A stretch of DNA of 61,123 nt from Bacteroidales bacterium (GCA_031286285.1 JAITUN010000325.1:1-61123), one strand, 5' to 3'. Shown: positions 15,588 to 24,797, counted from the first letter of the stretch. Translations and numbers: made by a program. Notes: generated by a model not told the origin, from the letters alone.

Positions 15588-16529
15588 ATGAGAAAAATTA
15601 TAAACATTACCATATTTTCTATCGCTGGGTTGGCAGCACTCTTGGCGGTGTTATTCGGTTTTGGATTCAATCAAGATGCACAAGACCAATTTTTTAACAC
15701 CGTTAGTGTGAAAACAAACAACCCCCAAATGCTCACTGATTTGCAGAACGCAACCGCTGAGACCCTCCCCGCTTTTGTTTCTAACTATCAAGAAATCATT
15801 AGTACAAGTAACGCCGAACTGAAAAAACAAAAAAATCAAATTGACATTTTCTATACTTTTGTATATAAATTAAGAGATATTATTGATAAAGAAACTTTTG
15901 ATAGTTTTAAGGCAAAATTTCCTGAGTATGCCAAATCTTTGTTCGCTTCAGCCGACAATAAAGACGATTTGATCAATGGCTTTAATAAAGTAAACGATTT
16001 TTCCGAATTTCAATCTTATTATAGTAAACTAAAAACCGAATACACAATAGTTCGTCAAAATTATTTAATAAAGTCAAGTAATATTAAATCTGAAACAAAT
16101 CTATTAAAACAAATTAACGATATTGCTTCGTTAGTTAATTCTGATAAAAAACAAAATGAATTGAGTGGGTTTCAGAAAAGTATTAAATCTTTTCAAACAG
16201 AATCCATGGAGTTTAATATTACCATGAATATTTTCTATTTTCTATTTTTTGTAACAGTAATCGTAATGTTATTTTTCTTGTTGTGGAATATATTTGTAAA
16301 TATTAAAAGTAATGTTTCTTTATTAGCTGGAGTAGGTGTATTATTGTTATTAGTAATTATCGGTTATTTGATTTCAACTTCAGAGCTTCCTCCTGTCGCT
16401 AAGCAGTTAGATGTAAGTACCGTGAAATGGATTAACGCAGGATTATTTACTTTCTACTGCATGTTTTTTGGAACTATAACAGCCATTGTTGTTACATTAA
16501 TTCTTGGTGTAATTAAAAAAATAAGATAA
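15588..16529 (+). CDS. Hypothetical membrane protein in the exbB-exbD operon
   Basis: 313 aa. It has one N-terminal transmembrane helix (about 5-27, NITIFSIAGLAALLAVLFGF), a long soluble helical region (about 30-205) with coiled-coil-like heptads, and three C-terminal helices (about 213-235, 240-262, 283-308). No family is recognised. It lies 32 bases after exbB and only 1 base before exbD, so it is surely co-transcribed and probably part of the proton-channel complex or its assembly. It is not homologous by eye to ExbB/TolQ. Confidence 0.75.
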   Translation: MRKIINITIFSIAGLAALLAVLFGFGFNQDAQDQFFNTVSVKTNNPQMLTDLQNATAETLPAFVSNYQEIISTSNAELKKQKNQIDIFYTFVYKLRDIIDKETFDSFKAKFPEYAKSLFASADNKDDLINGFNKVNDFSEFQSYYSKLKTEYTIVRQNYLIKSSNIKSETNLLKQINDIASLVNSDKKQNELSGFQKSIKSFQTESMEFNITMNIFYFLFFVTVIVMLFFLLWNIFVNIKSNVSLLAGVGVLLLLVIIGYLISTSELPPVAKQLDVSTVKWINAGLFTFYCMFFGTITAIVVTLILGVIKKIR

Positions 16530-16530
16530 T

Positions 16531-17103
16531 ATGGCAAAACGCAAAACCCCAGGAATTAATACCGGTTCAATGGCAGATATCTCTTTTTTGCTGTTGACGT
16601 TCTTCTTATTGACTTCTTCGATAAACACAGAACAGGGAATTCCAAGACGTTTGCCGCCTCCAAGCGAGGAAAAAACAAAAGTTGATATTAATAAAAGGAA
16701 TGTGTTTTCTGTTACTGTTAATTTTAATGATGAAATTTTTGCAGGTGGCGAAATCATTCCACTTAATCAACTTACTAATAGAGCAAAAGAGTTTTTGGAA
16801 AACCCATTAAATGCTTCACACCTGCCTGAAAAGGAAATTAAACTTATTGAAAATATGGGCGAATACCCTATTTCTAAAGGTGTACTCTCTCTTACTAACG
16901 ACCAAAGTACGTCGTATAATATGTATGTTCAGGTGCAAAACGAGTTGCAAAGAGCGGTAAACGAACTTCGCGATAAAGTTTCAGTACAGTATTTCGGAAG
17001 AGTATATGAAAAATTGGATACCTCTTTGCAAAAATCTATCCAAAAAGCTGTACCTATGAATATTTCAGAAGCGCCACCCAATACTTATGGTAAAACAGAA
17101 TAA
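16531..17103 (+). CDS. exbD: ExbD/TolR family biopolymer transport protein (first copy)
   Basis: 190 aa. The N-terminal cytoplasmic stretch PGINTGSMADISFLLLTFFLLTSSI carries the conserved ADISFLLL with the proton-conducting Asp in the single membrane helix. A periplasmic domain follows. It is longer than typical ExbD (about 135-150 aa) owing to a C-terminal extension after about residue 125. It is paired with a second ExbD 18 bases downstream. Confidence 0.9.
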   Translation: MAKRKTPGINTGSMADISFLLLTFFLLTSSINTEQGIPRRLPPPSEEKTKVDINKRNVFSVTVNFNDEIFAGGEIIPLNQLTNRAKEFLENPLNASHLPEKEIKLIENMGEYPISKGVLSLTNDQSTSYNMYVQVQNELQRAVNELRDKVSVQYFGRVYEKLDTSLQKSIQKAVPMNISEAPPNTYGKTE

Positions 17104-17121
17104 TTAAGAAAGGAAAAAATT

Positions 17122-17616
17122 ATGGCACGTTTTATAAAAGAAGGAAAAAAAAGTGTACCGGAAATCAATACCGGTTCTATGTCTGACATTATTTTTATGT
17201 TCTTATTCTTTTTTATGGTAATCACCAATATGAGAGAATCTGATATTAAAGTAAAGTTTTCAACTCCAAACGCCTCTGAAATTCAAAAATTAGAAAAAAA
17301 ATCATTAGTAGCTACCATATATATTGGTACGCCTAAAAGTAAAAACGAAAATACACTTCCTCCCGGGAAAGTGTCCATACAATTAAATGACCAAACCGTA
17401 AAACAGGAAAATTTGGTTAATGATGTGCGCGACTTTATCGCTACTGAAAAGGAATCTCGTAATGAAGAAGACAAACAAAAACTTACATTTTCTATTAAAG
17501 CCGATAAAGATATTCAAATGCGGTATATCAATTTAATAAAAGGAGAACTCCGTGCAAATAATGCATTAAAAATTAATTATGCTACAGGAAAGAAAATCAA
17601 TATGAATGAAGAGTAG
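17122..17616 (+). CDS. exbD: ExbD/TolR family biopolymer transport protein (second copy)
   Basis: 164 aa. The helix motif INTGSMSDIIFMFLFFFMVITNM has the conserved Asp in MSDIIF. The periplasmic domain ends INLIKGELRANNALKINYATG, as in other ExbD proteins. It is the last gene of the operon, followed 25 bases later by a strong terminator. Two divergent ExbDs in one operon are common in Bacteroidetes and may form a heteromer. Confidence 0.9.
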   Translation: MARFIKEGKKSVPEINTGSMSDIIFMFLFFFMVITNMRESDIKVKFSTPNASEIQKLEKKSLVATIYIGTPKSKNENTLPPGKVSIQLNDQTVKQENLVNDVRDFIATEKESRNEEDKQKLTFSIKADKDIQMRYINLIKGELRANNALKINYATGKKINMNEE

Positions 17617-17641
17617 ATTTAAGCTAGAACCCTAAGTTATA

Positions 17642-17669
17642 GGCGGAAATTGAAATTCCGCCTTTTTTT
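17642..17669 (+). terminator. Rho-independent terminator of the exbB operon
   Basis: Stem GGCGGAA (17642-17648) with TTCCGCC (17656-17662), loop ATTGAAA, then seven T. It is directional for the plus strand and overlaps the last bases of the convergent TSCPD gene. Confidence 0.85.
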
Positions 17670-17919
17670 ATTTCATTGATTTTAACGCTTTTGCCAACTG
17701 GTCCGGACAGGAAGTCGTTTTGTCTCCGCAGATAATCCCTTCCAATTTTGCAATCGCAGAATCTATCTGCATCCCTTCAGCTAATCTTGACACTCCTTGC
17801 GTATTACCCGCACACCCCTTGGTGATTTTTATGCTTCGAATTGTATCATTTACCACAGAAATATCAAACTGCTTGCTGCAAACTCCTTCCGGAATATAGG
17901 TAATATTTTTTGTTATCAT
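17668..17919 (-). CDS. TSCPD domain protein (TIGR03905-like, four-Cys)
   Basis: 84 aa from the ATG at 17919: ITYIPEGVCSKQFDI, IKITKGCAGNTQGVSRLAEGM, LEGIICGDKTTSCPDQLAKAL. The four cysteines and the TSCPDQL signature fit the small TIGR03905 family, related to the C-terminal region of some class II ribonucleotide reductases; the function is unknown. The frame stays open upstream to ATG 18027, adding 36 residues that look like a weak lipoprotein signal (LIILAVFAFCILNCNNQ) preceded by word-repeat-derived residues (NSKLKIQNSKL). A cytoplasmic family would not be exported, so the shorter start is preferred, but the longer one is not excluded. Confidence 0.7.
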   Translation of the reverse strand: MITKNITYIPEGVCSKQFDISVVNDTIRSIKITKGCAGNTQGVSRLAEGMQIDSAIAKLEGIICGDKTTSCPDQLAKALKSMK

Positions 17920-17989
17920 CTCTTTTTGATTTAATTTGGTTTGATTATTACAATTTAATATGCAGAATGCGAAAACTGCTAATATTATT

Positions 17990-18017
17990 AATTTTGAATT
18001 TTGAATTTTGAGTTTTG
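17990..18017. repeat. Four tandem 7-bp units AATTTTG
   Basis: AATTTTG x3 then AGTTTTG. It lies at the 5' end of the longer TSCPD frame, where it encodes SKLKIQNSKL on the minus strand. Confidence 0.7.
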
Positions 18018-18040
18018 AATTATTCATATTTATTTTTTAA

Positions 18041-18120
18041 GCACAGAGACACAAAGAACACAAAGTTTCACAGAGATTTTTATACTTAATCGTCATTTCG
18101 AGCGAAGCGAGAAGTCTTGA
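18041..18120. repeat. Spacer holding two dispersed Bacteroidetes repeat words
   Basis: GCACAGAGACACAAAGAACA and the following CAAAG...CACAGAG (18041-18075) belong to the CACAAAG repeat family also seen in hydF and the AddB-like gene. CGTCATTTCGAGCGAAGCGA and GAAGTCT (18091-18117) are a word seen in many bacterial genomes (translated as RFLASLEMT-type peptides). That recognition is from memory. Confidence 0.5.
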
Positions 18121-18135
18121 CCCAAACCGTAATTT

Positions 18136-20379
18136 TTAATTTCTATGCGGGCGATGGTTATGTCCTCCTCTATGCTCTCCTCTATTTTCTCCTCTATACT
18201 CTCCTCTTTGAGGGCGTTCTCCTCTTTGAGGTCTTTCTCTTGGGGGCGCGTCAACCCAGCCTTCCGGTTTAGGCAACAAGGCTTTATGCGAGAGTTTATA
18301 TTTTCCTTTATCATCAATAGCCACGAGTTTAACTTTAATCTCATCTCCTTCTTTCAATACATCTGTTACATTTTCAATGCGTTTATATGCAATTTCAGAA
18401 ACGTGCAGCAATCCGTCTGTATTGGGCAAAAATTCAACAAAAGCTCCAAAAGCCTGAATATTTTTTACTACGCCGTCATACACTTCGCCCACTTCGGGAA
18501 CTGTAGTGATTAACTTAATTTTTGCGATAGCGCGTTTAATGTCCTCCAAATTAGCAGCTGCTACATCCACATAACCCATACCATCTTTCTCTTCAATGTT
18601 GATCACAGTGTTGGTTTCTCGTTGCATCTCCTGAATAATTTTTCCGGCAGGTCCTATCACAGCGCCGATAAAATCTTTCGGTATTATTATTTGCACGATA
18701 CGCGGCACAAATGGTTTGTAATCTTCTCGTGATTCCGGCATCGCTTCGTTGATTTTATCCAAAATATGCAACCTGCCTTTTCTTGCCTGTTCCAACGCTT
18801 CCGCCATAATTTCAGAAGATAATCCGTTTATTTTAATATCCATTTGGCAAGCGGTAATACCGTCTTTAGTTCCGCACACCTTAAAGTCCATATCTCCTAA
18901 GTGGTCTTCATCGCCCAAAATATCTGACAGGATGGCGTATTTTCCGGTTTTTTCATCTGTAATTAACCCCATGGCAATTCCTGACACCGGTTTTAGGATC
19001 TTAACACCACAATCTAACAATGCTAATGTTCCTGCACAAACAGTTGCCATTGAGGAGCTTCCGTTTGATTCTAAAATGTCGGAAACAATTCGTACAGTAT
19101 AAGGAAAATCGGGGCTGTCAAACGGAATCATCGGTTTTAATGCTCGGTGTGCCAAGTTTCCGTGTCCAATTTCGCGGCGTCCGGCGCTTCCTACTCTTTT
19201 CACTTCGCCTACCGAAAACGGCGGGAAGTTGTAGTGCAGAATAAAACGGCTGGATCCTTCAATTACGGCGCCATCAATCGTCTGTTCATCCAATTTTGTT
19301 CCTAACGTGCAAGTAGTTAGCGATTGAGTTTCGCCTCTTGTGAAAATGGCAGAGCCGTGCGCGGAGGGTAGATAATCGGTTTCAATCCAAATAGGGCGAA
19401 TCTGATCTAAATCACGACCATCCAAACGGGTTCTGTCGTTCAAAATCATATTTCGCATGGCGTCATATTCAACGTCATGGTAATAACGTTTTACCAATGG
19501 TGTTTTCTCTTCGCGCTCCTCTTCAGGGATTGTTTCCAAAAACTCATTCAAAATCGCTTCAAACGCATCACTTCTTTCATTTTTTGTGGTTTGTGCTTTC
19601 GCAATAGCATATACTTTGTTGTAAGTGGTTTTGTGTACCAACTCGCGCAGCTCTTCGTCATTATTTTCGTGACAATATATTCGTTTTGGGTTTGCTTTCT
19701 CTACCATCGCCGCTAAGTCTAACTGTGCCTGGCACTGAATCTTAATAGCCTCGTGGGCAAAGTTAAGCGCTTCCACCATATCGGCTTCAGAAATCTCTTT
19801 CATTTCTCCTTCTACCATCATGATATTTTCCAATGAGGCTGCCACAATCATATCAATATCACTGTTTTCCATCTCTTGCACCGTGGGGTTAATCACAAGT
19901 CGACCTTCGATTCTACCCACACGTACTTCCGAAATCGGTCCTAAGAAAGGGATGTCGGAAACGGATAATGCGGAGGATGCAGCCAAACAAGCCAGTGCAT
20001 CTGGGAGGTTGTTTTTGTCGCCGGAAATCAGTGTAACCAACACTTGTGTTTCTGCGTGAAAGTCATTTGGGAAAAGGGGTCTGAGCGCTCTGTCCACCAA
20101 CCGAGCAATTAAAATCTCGTATTCTGAAGGTCTGCTTTCTCGTTTAAAGAATCCGCCGGGAAATCGTCCCACCGCAGCGTATTTTTCTTGATATTCTACT
20201 TGTAGCGGCATAAAGTCGGTATTTTCTGCCGCCTCTTTTTTGCAACATACTGTAGCGAGCACCATTGTGTCGCCCATTCTAACTACGGCTGAGCCGTCGG
20301 CTTGTTTTGCCAATTTTCCAGTTTCAATGGTAACTTCTCTTCCGTCACCCAGTTCAAATTTTTTTGTAATTCCAATCAT
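18136..20379 (-). CDS. pnp: Polyribonucleotide nucleotidyltransferase (PNPase)
   Basis: 747 aa. It has two RNase PH-like domains with the expected motifs ([31 protein letters not shown] split over the first core; [23 protein letters not shown] in the second). A KH domain ([19 protein letters not shown], about 565-620) and an S1 domain ([20 protein letters not shown], about 625-700) follow. The C-terminal tail is rich in Arg/Gly/Glu with short repeats ([20 protein letters not shown]). It is a 3'-5' phosphorolytic exoribonuclease of mRNA decay, downstream of rpsO as in many bacteria, with an attenuating terminator between them. Confidence 0.96.
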   Translation of the reverse strand: MIGITKKFELGDGREVTIETGKLAKQADGSAVVRMGDTMVLATVCCKKEAAENTDFMPLQVEYQEKYAAVGRFPGGFFKRESRPSEYEILIARLVDRALRPLFPNDFHAETQVLVTLISGDKNNLPDALACLAASSALSVSDIPFLGPISEVRVGRIEGRLVINPTVQEMENSDIDMIVAASLENIMMVEGEMKEISEADMVEALNFAHEAIKIQCQAQLDLAAMVEKANPKRIYCHENNDEELRELVHKTTYNKVYAIAKAQTTKNERSDAFEAILNEFLETIPEEEREEKTPLVKRYYHDVEYDAMRNMILNDRTRLDGRDLDQIRPIWIETDYLPSAHGSAIFTRGETQSLTTCTLGTKLDEQTIDGAVIEGSSRFILHYNFPPFSVGEVKRVGSAGRREIGHGNLAHRALKPMIPFDSPDFPYTVRIVSDILESNGSSSMATVCAGTLALLDCGVKILKPVSGIAMGLITDEKTGKYAILSDILGDEDHLGDMDFKVCGTKDGITACQMDIKINGLSSEIMAEALEQARKGRLHILDKINEAMPESREDYKPFVPRIVQIIIPKDFIGAVIGPAGKIIQEMQRETNTVINIEEKDGMGYVDVAAANLEDIKRAIAKIKLITTVPEVGEVYDGVVKNIQAFGAFVEFLPNTDGLLHVSEIAYKRIENVTDVLKEGDEIKVKLVAIDDKGKYKLSHKALLPKPEGWVDAPPRERPQRGERPQRGEYRGENRGEHRGGHNHRPHRN

Positions 20380-20445
20380 CGTTTGTAATTTGTTAAATCA
20401 GTTGAATTTATTTCTTCGTTGTTCTTAAATAGTAATTATTAATGC

Positions 20446-20481
20446 AAAAAAAGGCACTTTCAAAATGAAATGCCTTTTTTT
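20446..20481 (-). terminator. Bidirectional-looking terminator between rpsO and pnp
   Basis: GGCA-C-TTTC / GAAATGCC stem with loop AAAAT (20453-20474), flanked by seven A on the left and seven T on the right. It would end rpsO transcripts on the minus strand; pnp then depends on read-through or its own promoter. Confidence 0.75.
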
Positions 20482-20500
20482 GATAATTTTATTGTTTTCA

Positions 20501-20770
20501 TTATTTTCTAATTCCTAACTTCTTGACTATCGCTCTGTAACGTTCAATATCTTGTTGTTTAAGATAGTCTAACATTCTTCTGCGTTTTCCCACCAAATTA
20601 ATAAGTGAACGTTTAGTGGACAGATCTTTTTTATTTTGTTTCAAATGTTCCGTAAGATGCTTTATTCTGTGTGTGAAAAGCGCAACCTGGCTTTCTGCTG
20701 AGCCGGTATCTGCTGCGCCGTTTCCATAATCGGTAAAAATTTGTTGTTTAACTTCAGGTGTCAAATACAT
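20501..20770 (-). CDS. rpsO: 30S ribosomal protein S15
   Basis: 89 aa, the family's usual length. Signature regions are seen: GSAESQVALFTHRIKHLTEHLK, DLSTKRSLINLVGKRRRMLDYLK, ERYRAIVKKLGIRK. S15 binds 16S rRNA early in 30S assembly. It is expressed from a TATTTTTG box 46 bases upstream. Confidence 0.98.
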   Translation of the reverse strand: MYLTPEVKQQIFTDYGNGAADTGSAESQVALFTHRIKHLTEHLKQNKKDLSTKRSLINLVGKRRRMLDYLKQQDIERYRAIVKKLGIRK

Positions 20771-20816
20771 GATATTCTTCTTCTTTTGATATTAATACTC
20801 TTTTTTTAACAGTCGG

Positions 20817-20824
20817 CAAAAATA
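20817..20824 (-). promoter_or_regulatory. -7 box TATTTTTG for rpsO
   Basis: CAAAAATA on the plus strand; back to back with the promoter of the mlaEF operon at 20880. Confidence 0.65.
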
Positions 20825-20879
20825 TAAAAAAATCAATATGTTAAAAAATATTATAACAATTTTGATTTTAAATATTTTC

Positions 20880-20887
20880 TATTTTTG
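20880..20887 (+). promoter_or_regulatory. -7 box TATTTTTG for the small ORF / mlaEF
   Basis: An exact match followed by GCGAAAA. TTTTG at 20860-20864 may be the upstream element. Confidence 0.6.
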
Positions 20888-20904
20888 CGAAAATTTTTTG
20901 AACT

Positions 20905-20997
20905 ATGGATTTAGTATTTCTCAAAAGAAAAATATATAAAATTGGAGAGATAAAAGCCATAGTAGAAATTAACAGAAAAGGTGCTACTAATCAATAA
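20905..20997 (+). CDS. Possible 30-aa leader ORF before mlaE
   Basis: ATG at 20905, 17 bases after the -7 box, encodes a 30-residue basic peptide (MDLVFLKRKIYKIGEI..., ending KGATNQ) and stops at 20997, 8 bases before the GTG start of mlaE. It has no membrane helix or known motif. It could be a translated leader, a coupling ORF for the GTG-initiated mlaE, or chance. Confidence 0.3.
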   Translation: MDLVFLKRKIYKIGEIKAIVEINRKGATNQ

Positions 20998-21005
20998 CCA
21001 CAATT

Positions 21006-21755
21006 GTGATTTTCCGTTTTCTTGAACTTCTTGGCAACTATTTCCTTTTTCTTTGGCGTATCTTTTCAAAGCCGGAAAAATGGAGCGAGTTTTTCAAGAA
21101 ACTCTTAGAAGAGATGTATTCAATGGGGATTGGCTCATTGGTTATTGTGATGATAGTCTCTGTATGTATGGGTAGCGTAATTACACTCCAAACTGCCCTG
21201 CAACAAGCAGGAAGCAGTTGGATTCCCGCTTGGACTATCGGTTATACAGTGAGAACATCCGTAATCTTAGAGTTGTGTCCCACTATTATCAGTTTGTTGT
21301 TGGTTGGTAATCTTGGTTCTCGAATTACAGCAGAAATTGGGAGTATGCGCGTTACAGAACAAATTGATGCTTTAGAAGTTATGGGGATCAACCCTGCTTC
21401 CTATTTAGTACTCCCCAAAATTTCTGCCTCTCTTTTTGTAAATCCGGCATTGATTATTATCAGTATTTGTTTTGCATTGCTAGGAGGATATGTTACGGTG
21501 CTTGCCACGGGATTTATTTCCACTTATGATTATTATGATGGAATAACATACTATTTTTTGATGTCAGATGTAAGGTATGCTTTGACTAAAACCATTATTT
21601 TCGGGTTTGTAATAACTTCAGTGGCAGCATTTTATGGTTATAAGATTGAAGGTGGAGCGCTGGAATTAGGCAGAGCAAGCACTCAAGGTGTTGTAGTTGC
21701 CAGTTTTATTATTTTAATTCTTAATTTATTGATTACTAATATTATGCTAAATTAG
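21006..21755 (+). CDS. mlaE: MlaE family lipid ABC transporter permease
   Basis: 249 aa with a GTG start; no in-frame ATG exists upstream before the stop at 20988. MlaE/YrbE family features are present: GSVITLQTALQQAG, LELCPTIISLLLVGNLGSRITAEIG, MRVTEQIDALEVMGINPASYLVLPK, and several membrane helices. With MlaF it forms the inner-membrane part of an ABC system moving phospholipids between membranes. The substrate-binding MlaD is not in this window. It is followed by mlaF after 1 base. Confidence 0.9.
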   Translation: MIFRFLELLGNYFLFLWRIFSKPEKWSEFFKKLLEEMYSMGIGSLVIVMIVSVCMGSVITLQTALQQAGSSWIPAWTIGYTVRTSVILELCPTIISLLLVGNLGSRITAEIGSMRVTEQIDALEVMGINPASYLVLPKISASLFVNPALIIISICFALLGGYVTVLATGFISTYDYYDGITYYFLMSDVRYALTKTIIFGFVITSVAAFYGYKIEGGALELGRASTQGVVVASFIILILNLLITNIMLN

Positions 21756-21756
21756 A

Positions 21757-22509
21757 ATGATTATAGTTGAAAAGGTAAACAAGTCTTTCGGGGAAAAACA
21801 GGTATTGCACAATATCAACCTCTCTTTTGAAAAAGGAAAGGTAAATTTGGTCATTGGAAGGTCGGGTTCAGGAAAAACAGTATTAATGAAATGTTTAATC
21901 GGTTTGTTGACCCCTACAGAAGGAGCTATCTACTACAGCAATAAAGATTTTCATCATTTATCTTTTAAAGACCAAAAAATGTTACGCATGGATATGGGGG
22001 TTGTATTTCAAGGATCAGCCTTATTTGATTCATTGTCCATTGAAGAAAATGTGATGTTTCCACTGAATATGCTTACCCATCAAACTTTTCAGGAAAAATT
22101 AGAACGAGTGAATTATTGTCTGCATCGAGTAGATTTATTCAATGTAAATAACTTATATCCATCGGAATTGAGTGGTGGAATGAAAAAGCGTGCTGCTATT
22201 GCGCGCGCTATTGCCATAAACCCTAAATATCTCTTTTGTGATGAGCCTAATTCCGGTTTAGACCCCAAAACATCTCTCATTATTGATGAATTGATTTCAG
22301 GGATTACACACGAATTTGGGATGACTACAGTGGTTAATACACACGACTTAAACTCAGTAATTACTATAGGAGAAACTATATCTTTTATACGTGATGGGTT
22401 ATTAGAATGGCATGGAAATAAAGAAGAAGTGCTTATTTCTAACAATGATAGTCTTAATGATTTTATTTATGCCCAGCCAATTACACAGATGATTAGGAAG
22501 TTTGTTTAA
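21757..22509 (+). CDS. mlaF: MlaF family ABC transporter ATP-binding protein
   Basis: 250 aa. Walker A GRSGSGKT (about 34-41), ABC signature LSGGMKKRAAIARAI, Walker B YLFCDEPNSGLDP, switch His in VVNTHDL. It is the energy-supplying subunit for MlaE. Its last 17 bases overlap the 3' end of the convergent glycosyltransferase gene. Confidence 0.92.
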   Translation: MIIVEKVNKSFGEKQVLHNINLSFEKGKVNLVIGRSGSGKTVLMKCLIGLLTPTEGAIYYSNKDFHHLSFKDQKMLRMDMGVVFQGSALFDSLSIEENVMFPLNMLTHQTFQEKLERVNYCLHRVDLFNVNNLYPSELSGGMKKRAAIARAIAINPKYLFCDEPNSGLDPKTSLIIDELISGITHEFGMTTVVNTHDLNSVITIGETISFIRDGLLEWHGNKEEVLISNNDSLNDFIYAQPITQMIRKFV

Positions 22510-23242
22510 AAATGACAAAACTTCCCAAACCCCATTTTTGAAGTCTATACTGCATTGAAGTTTTAATTACACCAAGCCCATATTTGATACTTCTATAAAA
22601 ATTAATTGATGAGGCTTCTATAAAATATTTAGTTGGACAAGTTATCTCAGCTATTTCGTAATTCGCATAGAAAATTTGTGCCAACATTTGGTTATCGAAC
22701 ACAAAATCATTAGAGTTTGACAAGAAGTTAACTTTTCGTAACACTTCCGAAGAAAAAGCACGATATCCTGTGTGGTATTCAGCTAACTTTTGATTCATGA
22801 GGATGTTTTGGAACAGTGTCAAAAATCTGTTTGATATGTATTTATATAAAGGCATTCCTCCTTTTTTCGCGCCTTTTCCTAAAATGCGCGAACCTAAAAC
22901 AACAGGATATACACCATTTACAATAATGTATGACATAGCTTCAATTAATTTTGGTGTATATTGATAGTCAGGATGGAGCATTATTACCACATCTGCTTTT
23001 AGTTCTAATGCTTTTTTATAACAACTTTTTTGATTTCCGCCATAACCCAAATTTTTGTTGTGTTCTATAATATGTTTAATACCCAGTTTTTTTGCCACCT
23101 CAATAGTTTCATCTGTCGAATTGTCATCTACCAAAACTACCTCATCTACAATTTCAAAAGGGATTTCATGAAAAGTATTTTCTAATGTTAATGCTGCGTT
23201 GAAAGCAGGCAAAACGACACAAATTTTATTGTTTTTTAGCAT
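22493..23242 (-). CDS. Glycosyltransferase family 2 (polyprenyl-phosphate-sugar synthase-like)
   Basis: 249 aa. GT-A fold: VVLPAFNAALTLENT, EVVLVDDNSTDET, HNKNLGYGGNQKSCY, VVIMLHPDYQYTP (DxD-like HPD). The overall pattern resembles dolichol-phosphate mannosyltransferase-like GT2 enzymes, without C-terminal membrane helices. It probably transfers a sugar to a lipid carrier or glycan at the cytoplasmic face. It is convergent with mlaF (17-base overlap) and adjacent to the glycan cluster on the other strand. Confidence 0.85.
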   Translation of the reverse strand: MLKNNKICVVLPAFNAALTLENTFHEIPFEIVDEVVLVDDNSTDETIEVAKKLGIKHIIEHNKNLGYGGNQKSCYKKALELKADVVIMLHPDYQYTPKLIEAMSYIIVNGVYPVVLGSRILGKGAKKGGMPLYKYISNRFLTLFQNILMNQKLAEYHTGYRAFSSEVLRKVNFLSNSNDFVFDNQMLAQIFYANYEIAEITCPTKYFIEASSINFYRSIKYGLGVIKTSMQYRLQKWGLGSFVIFKQTS

Positions 23243-23342
23243 ATAATGAAATGAAGTGCAAATTAAGAAATATTATTGATTCATAGCAAAATAAAATAAA
23301 GATTGCTAATTAAATGATTTAATTACTTAAAAAAGAAAAATC

Positions 23343-24797
23343 ATGTATTTTCGCAAATATTTTTTATTTATAAAAATGTGTTATTATATGATAAGAGGAG
23401 AACATATCATTTATGAATTTTTTGAAAAAAAAGCTACAAAACGTGACAAATGGAGACGCCGTAATCGTTTTTACCATAAAGTTATTGAGAAACAATACTC
23501 ATTTATAATACCCAAAGGTTCAATAGTATTGGAATTAGGATGTTCTACCGGTGATTTGCTCAATGCTGTAAAACCTTCTAAAGGAATTGGAGTCGATTTC
23601 TCACAAAATGCACTTGATATAGCTCAAAAAAAGTATCCCCACCTCCAATTTGTTCATGCTAATGTACTTGATTTTGTTCTCGAAGAATCTGTTGATTATG
23701 TTATTGTTTCCGACTTACTTACTTCCTTGTGGGACGTACAGTCTTTCTTTAAACGACTAAAAGAATATGTTACTCCCAATACAAAAATTATTATCTCTAG
23801 TTACAATTTTATTTGGGAACCCATTTTAAGGTTTGGAGAGTTTTTGAGACTAAAAGATAGACAACCACTTCAAAACTGGTTATCAACACAAGATATTAAG
23901 AATTTACTTTATCTTAATGATTTTGAAATTGTTAAAAATGAAAAAAAACTTCTTTTCCCAAAATTTATACCCATTTTTAATGCTATTGTAAACAAGTTTT
24001 TTGCAAACCTACCCTTAATAAACCGACTAAACCTAATTCAGTTTATCACAGCTCGTCCAATTGCCCCAAGTTCAAAAGAATACTCTGTTTCTATTGTAGT
24101 TCCTGCCCGAAATGAAAAAGGAAATATTGAAAATGCAATAATACGCACACCGAAATTTGGCTCTCATCAGGAGTATATTTTTATTGAAGGTAACTCTTCA
24201 GATGGAACTTATGAAGAGATACTTCGTGTGCAAAAAGCATATCCTGAAATAGATATAAAAGCCATGAAACAAACAGGAAAAGGAAAAGGAAATGCAGTTC
24301 GTGAAGCCTTTAATGAAGCTCACGGTGAAATATTAATGATTTTAGATGCTGACTTGACAACTCCGCCAGAAGATATGCCCAAATTTTACGAAGCATTAAA
24401 AGAAAATAAAGGTGAGTTTATTAATGGCTGTCGATTGGTTTACCCTATGGAAAAAGAAGCCATGCGATTTCTTAATTTGTTGGGAAATAAATTCTTCGGG
24501 TGGTTTTTTTCATTTCTTTTAGGACAAAAACTAAAAGATACTTTGTGCGGAACAAAAGTATTGTTCAAAAAAGATTATGAAAAGATTCTGGCAAACAGAA
24601 GTTATTTTGGTGATTTTGACCCTTTTGGTGATTTCGACCTGTTGTTTGGCGCTGCAAAATTAAACTTAAAAATAACAGAAATCATTGTGAGATACAAGGA
24701 TAGAGAGTATGGATCAACACAGATTAGTCGCTTTGCTCATGGATGGCTGCTTATTAAAATGAGTCTGTTTGCTGCAAGAAAAATTAAATTCAAATAA
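23343..24797 (+). CDS. Fused SAM methyltransferase - family 2 glycosyltransferase
   Basis: 484 aa in one frame. Residues about 30-200 are a class I methyltransferase (motif I VLELGCSTGDLL, then GVDFSQNALDIAQKK, ANVLDF). Residues about 240-480 are a GT2 domain (SIVVPARNEKGNIENAI, FIEGNSSDGTYEEI, GKGNAVREAF, MILDADLTTPPED with DAD, TLCGTKVLFKK). The start is uncertain: ATG 23343 overlaps a degenerate -7 box (TATTTTCG), and ATG 23376 or 23388 (MIRGEHIIYEFFEKK) are alternatives. It heads a five-gene run with the next genes 9, 16 and 2 bases apart, which points to lipid-linked or surface glycan synthesis with methylation of a sugar or carrier. Confidence 0.85.
   Translation: MYFRKYFLFIKMCYYMIRGEHIIYEFFEKKATKRDKWRRRNRFYHKVIEKQYSFIIPKGSIVLELGCSTGDLLNAVKPSKGIGVDFSQNALDIAQKKYPHLQFVHANVLDFVLEESVDYVIVSDLLTSLWDVQSFFKRLKEYVTPNTKIIISSYNFIWEPILRFGEFLRLKDRQPLQNWLSTQDIKNLLYLNDFEIVKNEKKLLFPKFIPIFNAIVNKFFANLPLINRLNLIQFITARPIAPSSKEYSVSIVVPARNEKGNIENAIIRTPKFGSHQEYIFIEGNSSDGTYEEILRVQKAYPEIDIKAMKQTGKGKGNAVREAFNEAHGEILMILDADLTTPPEDMPKFYEALKENKGEFINGCRLVYPMEKEAMRFLNLLGNKFFGWFFSFLLGQKLKDTLCGTKVLFKKDYEKILANRSYFGDFDPFGDFDLLFGAAKLNLKITEIIVRYKDREYGSTQISRFAHGWLLIKMSLFAARKIKFK

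Noticed and set aside
18093..18513. Small open frames opposite the pnp C-terminus on either strand
   Set aside because: They reflect the Arg/Gly-rich repeat coding of PNPase and have no independent support.
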